Assembly (NCBI GenBank): GCA_024516035.1 | Contig: CM044966.1 | Span: forward strand, 1,852,808-1,916,807 | Source of the DNA: Bactericera cockerelli | Taxonomy: Eukaryota; Arthropoda; Insecta; Hemiptera; Triozidae | Length of the DNA stretch: 64,000 bases | Direction of reading: 5' to 3' | In this document: piece by piece, positions 58,659 to 64,000 of the stretch | How positions within the stretch are numbered: position 1 is the stretch's first letter | Layout: every line of letters begins with the position of its first letter | Program-made: the position numbers and the translations under genes | Notes under the pieces: model-generated | The model's database searches: none | The model's input: only the letters and a program-made list of their open reading frames with translations | What the model was told of the DNA's origin: nothing

Positions 58659-59130
58659 GAATGCTTCATTTAAATGAAGCATTCTATCGTGAGCAAAATC
58701 TCGAAGTAAAAGCAAAAGGTCTGAAGGAAAAGGTAGTAGTAAAAGCAATAGCTTTGAAGGAAAAGGTAGGAGTAAAAGCAAAGGGTCTGAAGGAAAAGGT
58801 AGAAGTAAAAGCAAAAGGCCATCTCTAAGTTAGAGGAGCTATTATTGCTTTTAAAAAGAAAAGGTCAACTTTAAAAATGTCCAACTGTCCATGTACCATT
58901 TACTTTCAAAGAAGGAAAAGCTTTTGCTCTCAATTTTTTATCAATAACGACTGAAACTAACGAATTACTTCAAATTTCTTAGTAAAAGTTTTGCTTTGAA
59001 GTAAAAGCTTTTATTTATTACAAAAACTTACGGGGTTAGGCCATTTTTGTTGTAAAAAAAAGCTTTTGCTCTCAAAACTTTATGAATACCGACTGAAGCA
59101 ATTACTTCAAATATCGGAAGTAAAGGCTTT
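58659..59130. repeat. 26-bp perfect palindrome and GAAGTAAAAGC-type repeats
   Basis: The palindrome GAATGCTTCATTT/AAATGAAGCATTC spans 58659-58684. It is followed by four diverged copies of AAGTAAAAGCAAAAGGTCTG-AAGGAAAAGGT (58710-58820) and later inverted relatives (CTTTTGCTTC; 58915-59130). Possibly one degraded foldback element. Confidence 0.6.
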
Positions 59131-59172
59131 TGCTTCTTTTCGTGAATACAGCCCTTTTATATTGAAAAATAA

Positions 59173-59312
59173 ACCGACCTCAGTAGCTTGATCGATAAGG
59201 CGGGGGACTTGTAACCTGGAGGTCGCGGTGGTTCAAGTCCCGGTTTCAGCGTAGATTTAGTAAAGCGAGTTTGAGTAGTTGTGATATCACGAAAGTGATT
59301 GACACAATTGAT
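59173..59312 (+). mobile_element. SINE, family B
   Basis: ACCGACCTCAGTAGCTTGAT, box B GGTTCAAGTCCCGG, tail GTTGTGATATCACGAAAGTG. Confidence 0.85.
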
Positions 59313-59415
59313 ATCAAAAATATATATAAAAAAAAAACGCTTGCATACGAGTCTGCAACCATTGGGACATTTTCATCTTTACTATTCAAGGTCTAAAACT
59401 TAACTGACCAAATTT

Positions 59416-59582
59416 CGTATTGTGCGCATGACACATACTTTTTCTCTTCTCTCTTTTTATAATTTAATATTTCGTTATTGTGCGCATGACACATACTTTT
59501 TCTCTTCTCTCTTTTTATAATTTAATATTTCGTTACATAATTTCGTCACATAATTTCGTTACATAATTTCGTTACATAATTT
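59416..59582. repeat. Tandem duplication plus TTCGTTACATAA repeats
   Basis: A ~57-bp segment starting CGTATTGTGCGCATGACACA is directly repeated, then a ~13-bp unit TTTCGTTACATAA occurs four times. Confidence 0.8.
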
Positions 59583-60116
59583 TGGTTATGTGCCAGAGCA
59601 AAGACATGAAAATGTCAAAAAAATTGACAAAATGTAACATTACATAATAACGTAATATTATAAGAATATATATTTTTAATTATTTATTACAGATAGTACG
59701 AGTATAATATATTTCTGCCATTTGCAATCCAGAGGGCAAAGTACTCAGAATACTTGAGCAATTTCCTCTCTGGATTACAAGTGACATTTTTTGGAATAGC
59801 TATGCACGTGCCTTTGGTTCTCCTGTATTTAATAATATTGAAAAAAATATTGAATAATAATATTGATAATATAATATTGAAAAATGAGGTTTTATGAAAA
59901 ATGAGGTTTTTTTCATAATGTAGGATTTATGAATATAAAATTCTCTAGACTCTAGCTAGAGGTAAGTATCTAAATTATGACGTTTTCTTCCTATGTTAAT
60001 TATGTTGTGTTCGCAACCTTGCAACTTCCTGTTTAGCCTGCCGGGCTGAAATTCAAGAACACGATAATTACTTGGTGAGTACTTGTGCATATTTTACTTC
60101 CGATAAATTTCTAATA

Positions 60117-61291
60117 CAGTGGAACCTGGATACACAGGACTCGGTTATAATAGAAAACTCTGTGTAATGGAGAAATTTTCAGGTCCAACCGTGACCTGTT
60201 TATGCGTAATAGAGAAACTGACTATGATAGAAACCTCTTTATAATAGAGAAAATCTCAGGTCCCACCGTGACCTGTTTATGTGTAATAGAGAACTGGCTA
60301 TATTTGAAACCTCTTTATAATAGAGAAAATCTCAGGTCCCACCGTGACCTGTTTATGTGTAATAGAGAACTGGGGCTACATAAGAAACCTCTTTATAATA
60401 GAGAAAATCTCAGGTCCCACCGTGACCTGTTTATGTGTAATAGAGAACTGGCTATATTTGAAACCTCTTTGTAATAGAGAAAATCTCAGGTCCCACCGTG
60501 ACCTGTTTATGTGTAATAGAGAACTGGCTATATTTGAAACCTCTTTATAATAGAGAAAATCTCAGGTCCCACCGTGACCTGTTTATGTGTAATAGAGAAA
60601 CTGGCTATATTTGAAACCTCTTTATAATAGAGGAAATCTCAGGTTCCGCCGTGACCTGTTTATGTGTAATAGAGAAACTGACTATGATAGAAACCTCTTT
60701 ATAATAGAGAAAATCTCAGGTCCCTGCGTCACCTGTTTATGTGTAATAGAGAACTGGCTATATTAGAAACCTCTTTATAATAGAGAAAATCTCAGGTCCC
60801 ACCGTGACCTGTTTATGTGTAATAGAGAACTGACTATATTTGAAACCTCTTTGTAATAGAGAAAATCTCAGGTCCCACCGTGACCTGTTTATGTGTAATA
60901 GAGAACTGGCTATATTTGAAACCTCTTTATAATAGAGAAAATCTCAGGTCCCACCGTGACCTGTTTATGTGTAATAGAGAACTGGCTATATTTGAAACCT
61001 CTTTATAATAGAGAAAATTTCAGGCCCAACCGTGACCTGTTTATGTGTAATAGAGAACTGGCTATATTTGAAACCTTTTTGTAATAGAGAAAATCTCAGG
61101 TCCCACCGTGACCTGTTTATGTGTAATAGAGAAACTGACTATGATAGAAACCTCTTTATAATAGAGAAAATATCAGGTCCCACCGTGACCTGTTTATGTG
61201 TAATAGAGAACTGGGGCTACATCATAAGAAACCTCTTTATAATAGAATTTTTGCTCTGTCGCTTGGGTTCTATCATACCCAGGATCGACTG
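60117..61291. mobile_element. TA-flanked element carrying a 14-unit tandem array
   Basis: Ends CAGTGGAACCTGGATACACA and (reverse complement of the right end) CAGTCGATCCTGGGTATGAT, with TA at 60115-60116 and 61292-61293; this resembles pogo-like elements. Almost the whole interior (about 60180-61250) is about 14 copies of a 73-78 bp unit: CTCAGGTCCCACCGTGACCT, GTTTATGTGTAATAGAGAAC, TGAAACCTCTTTATAATAGA. Open frames across the array are by-products. Confidence 0.82.
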
Positions 61292-61559
61292 TACTTAAAA
61301 TTGGAAGAAATTGTTTTTGTTCCGATTTCAATTTTTTCATATTTCTAGAAGTTCAATGACCTCCTGAGCAACTTTGATTTTTTGTCTGTCCGTCTGTTAA
61401 CTACATTCCTTGTAACACGCAAATCTCAGAAACTACAGAACGGATTTTGACGAAATTTCGTCAAATATAAAGGACGTATTATTTTGACAAAAAAAATGCA
61501 AAAACAAAATCTACGACTTGCTGATACAGTTTTTTATATGATCTAAACTTTTAGATTCA

Positions 61560-61740
61560 CTCACTGACTGACTGACTCACTCACTCACTGATTCATCACT
61601 GTTTCTTCGAACTGATAAGTCCTAGGAAGCTGAAATTTGGTAGGTAGCTTTGTCTTATAGTCTAGATGTGCAATAAGACGGGATTTTTTTTAAATTCCCA
61701 CTACAACACCTGCCATTGGCGAAAAAGGATTTTTTTCTTT
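61560..61740 (+). mobile_element. Helitron-like fragment (41437/50199 family)
   Basis: CACTGACTGACTGACTCACT, GGAAGCTGAAATTTGGTAGG, GTGCAATAAGACGGGATTTT and AACACCTGCCATTGGCGAAA match the reverse complement of 50240-50420. Neither TC nor CTAG end is clear. Confidence 0.6.
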
Positions 61741-61980
61741 AAAGAAATTTGGTTAAGGCGTTTTGAAGGCACAGGTGATTTAGTATAAAATCTCAAAATT
61801 ACCACGTGTTTACAATGTGAACCAATCACGAGGAAGTATTGCGTCAATAATTGGCAGTGTGTTTTTCATAGCAATTATACCTACCTACCTACATAAAAGG
61901 TAGATCCAAGCAATTTTAAATCAAATTGCTCTATTCCGTAAGGATAGATATTAGATATATTAACATTATACATGGATGAG

Positions 61981-62872
61981 TATACAGGGTGAGCATAAAG
62001 TCTCACCCCACCCCCCGTATCTCGAGAATGGCTAAAAATACAAGAAAACGCAAAAACCCGTATTCCTTAATTTTTAGGGGGATTAAGTTTCAGCCAAAAA
62101 AAATTTGCCTACACGGCCCCAGTCAAGCTGGGCATGGACCAATTTTAAAATCTTAAATAGAATGGTATGTCTTGTGGCATATTGTTTTAAACGTCTCATA
62201 AAGAGAAGTTCATTACAACAAATTTCAGTGAGCTACAACATACCGTTCTCGAGATACAGGGTCGGACGTCCTGCGTAATATCCATATATTTTGACCTATA
62301 ACTCGTTGACCGTAAATTCCAGAAAAATGAAATTTGTTGATAATAACTCCTTATCGCAAGAACTTTCGAACAAGTTAAAACTGGATTTGTTTTTTCGTTA
62401 AATTTTTTCGGACTTTTCGTCCGGGTGGCTGACGAAACCGACCAGAAACTAATATCAACAGAGTATGTCGAGTTATATTTTTTTCGAAAGTGCTTGTCAT
62501 AAGGAGTTATTATCAACAAATTTCATTTTTCTATAATATACGGTTAACGAGTTATAGGTCAAAATATATGGATATTACGCAGGGCGTCCGACCCTGTATC
62601 TCGAGAACGGTAAGTTGTAGCTCACTGAAATTTGTTGTAATGAACTTCTCTCTATGAGACCTTTAAAACAATATGCCACAAGACATACCATTCTATTTAA
62701 GATTTTAAAGTTGGTCCATGCCCAGCCTGACTGGGGCCGTGTAGGCAAATTTTTTTTGGCTGAAAATTAATCCCCCTAAAAATTAAGGAATACGGGTTTT
62801 TGCGTTTTCTTGTATTTTTAGCCATTTTCGAGATACGGGGGGTGGGGTGAGACTTTATGCTCACCCTGTATA
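61981..62872. mobile_element. Foldback palindromic element (0.89 kb)
   Basis: Begins TATACAGGGTGAGCATAAAG and ends CTTTATGCTCACCCTGTATA. The ~380-bp arms are near-identical reverse complements with a centre near 62,427. An internal GATACAGGGTCGGACG appears in each arm. Same terminal motif as 30494-32154 but unrelated arm sequence. Confidence 0.85.
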
Positions 62873-63495
62873 AGTAATACATATGTATCAGTCTCACACC
62901 ATATTATATAAAAAATGTATATGCCATAACGTATATCTCACGGGTAATAAATCCGTCCCATGACAGACTATCCAATATGGCTACCACTAATATCTAATTC
63001 CTACAAAAGCATGTAAGAAAAAAAAAAAACGTTAAAAAAATTTAAATCGGAGGAAAAAATGTTTTCTTTTTTTTTACAAAAACGAACACAATACTTACTT
63101 ATCTTTCATATTGTGATTTCTCACAATACCTATTAAAGATTTCTCATACTAGAATTTTTAGGGAATTAATAATTGGTAATAGTTGTGATTTCTCGGGTTG
63201 AAACTATCAAAGATGGCCGATATTAAGGGACAGGTTTGAGGCAGCATGTTAATTATTACATGAATATCAGATGTACATGAATGAATATCAGAATATTCTG
63301 ATCCCAAGGTCATCTATACCTGTAGGGTCAAAGTTGCTTATTATATTCATTTCTCAAGGACTAGATTTTTTTTCATTTTATTAGGATCATTTCAATTTCT
63401 GTATAGAATTTTAATATTTTTCGTAGTAATTTTATCCAAGAATGTATTATCTGAATACCTACTTATACTATGGAGTCTCTGAATACCTATAAAGT
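62873..63495. other. Intergenic, nothing recognised
   Basis: AT-rich; no repeat or coding signal identified. Confidence 0.45.
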
Positions 63496-63510
63496 AGAAT
63501 CAGTGGACAT

Positions 63511-63649
63511 AACCGACCTCAGTAGCTTGATCGATAAGGCGGCGGACTTGTAACCTGGAGGTCGGTGGTTCAAGTCCCGGTTTCAGCGTAGATTTAGTTA
63601 GTAAAGCGAGTTTGAGTAGTTGTGATATCACGAAAGTGATATCAACTTT
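63511..63649 (+). mobile_element. SINE, family B, intact with 15-bp target duplication
   Basis: AGAATCAGTGGACAT at 63496-63510 is repeated at 63650-63664, so the element is the 139 bp between. Head ACCGACCTCAGTAGCTTGAT, box B GGTTCAAGTCCC, tail GTTGTGATATCACGAAAGTG and ATATCAACTT. This copy defines the full length of the family, which has almost no poly(A). Confidence 0.93.
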
Positions 63650-63751
63650 AGAATCAGTGGACATGAAAGGAGAGCCTAGAGTGGCCTAGACATTGGATCT
63701 GGGCGTCCATATAGTCCTCACACCACCGTGATATAGGTTCTGTGCCTATGA

Positions 63752-64000
63752 TAATAATAACACTCTTTTTATTCTTCTTTTCATGCTGGCATCAAGGTAA
63801 CGACGCCAACATGCAATTAGTGACAAGTGACAATAAGTGACTTTAGTGAAAGGTAACCACCAGGCGAGGTTAATGCTCAAAGCATTTTCTACCAACTAAC
63901 CCTCAGAGTCTTTTATTATTATGTGGTCACAAACTCAAATTAATGAGGAAAAATCCATACACTGGGTGGGATTCGAAACAACGGACCCCTATGATACCTG
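63752..64000 (-). mobile_element. SINE, family G, cut by the window end
   Basis: (AAT)n at 63752, body GGTAACCACCAGGCGAGGTT, then GGGTGGGATTCGAAACAACG. The rest of the head lies beyond 64,000. A short foreign segment (about 63770-63848) interrupts the tail. Confidence 0.8.

Noticed and set aside
58356..58814. 152-codon minus-strand frame with Leu/Pro repeats
   Set aside because: The LLLLPFPS repeat is the reverse of an AAAGGT-type DNA repeat; there is no domain or splice context.
60180..61250. CRISPR-like or protein-repeat array
   Set aside because: The whole unit repeats without variable spacers, frames break between units, and the array lies inside TA-flanked inverted ends.
60202..61298. 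TA-flanked inverted ends as proof of an autonomous transposon
   Set aside because: No transposase catalytic motif occurs in any frame; at most it is a non-autonomous element.

Overview
The window looks like a stretch of a transposon-rich animal genome, most likely an arthropod and probably an insect. It has a multi-exon gene with GT-AG introns, at least seven tRNA-headed SINE families, non-LTR retrotransposon 3' ends, Helitron-, hAT-, piggyBac- and pogo-like non-autonomous elements, and many repeats that begin TACAGGGTG. No sequence here fixes the species.

Region by region: (1) 1-15991 is not credible genomic sequence. Nearly every base sits in a homopolymer run, and ordinary sequence begins abruptly near 15,990. 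I treat it as a read or consensus artefact and annotate no genes there. (2) 15,992-23,048 is intergenic sequence (the 3' flank of the gene) packed with SINEs and MITEs. It also holds a broken, inverted copy of part of the gene's fifth exon. (3) 23,049-45,445, minus strand, is one class 3 aldehyde dehydrogenase gene (fatty-aldehyde dehydrogenase / ALDH3 type). I read nine coding exon positions whose splice phases all agree, giving a protein of about 509 residues. It has the NAD(P)-binding-fold motifs, the catalytic Cys and Glu, and a hydrophobic C-terminal tail. Exon 7 exists in two versions (7a, 7b) with the same entry and exit phases, which suggests mutually exclusive splicing. (4) 45,446-64,000 is the 5' flank. 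It contains no gene I can recognise, only repeats: SINEs, a Helitron nested in a LINE 3' end, a hAT-like MITE with 8-bp target duplications, a perfect-TIR pogo-like element, a TA-flanked element carrying a tandem array, and a long foldback palindrome.

The most unusual property is what has happened to the ALDH gene. Pieces of exons 1, 3 and 4, each including an exon-intron border, have been copied next to the functional exon. Exon 1 has seven partial copies plus a remnant. Exon 3 has one partial copy on each side. The start of exon 4 with its 3' splice site is amplified into a 4-kb minisatellite of about 40 copies. Part of exon 5 lies inverted beyond the 3' end. The introns are therefore full of decoy splice sites made from the gene itself, and four exon-1 copies carry an open frame beginning with ATG. 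The alternative exon pair and these exon-border arrays are the main things to check by transcript sequencing.
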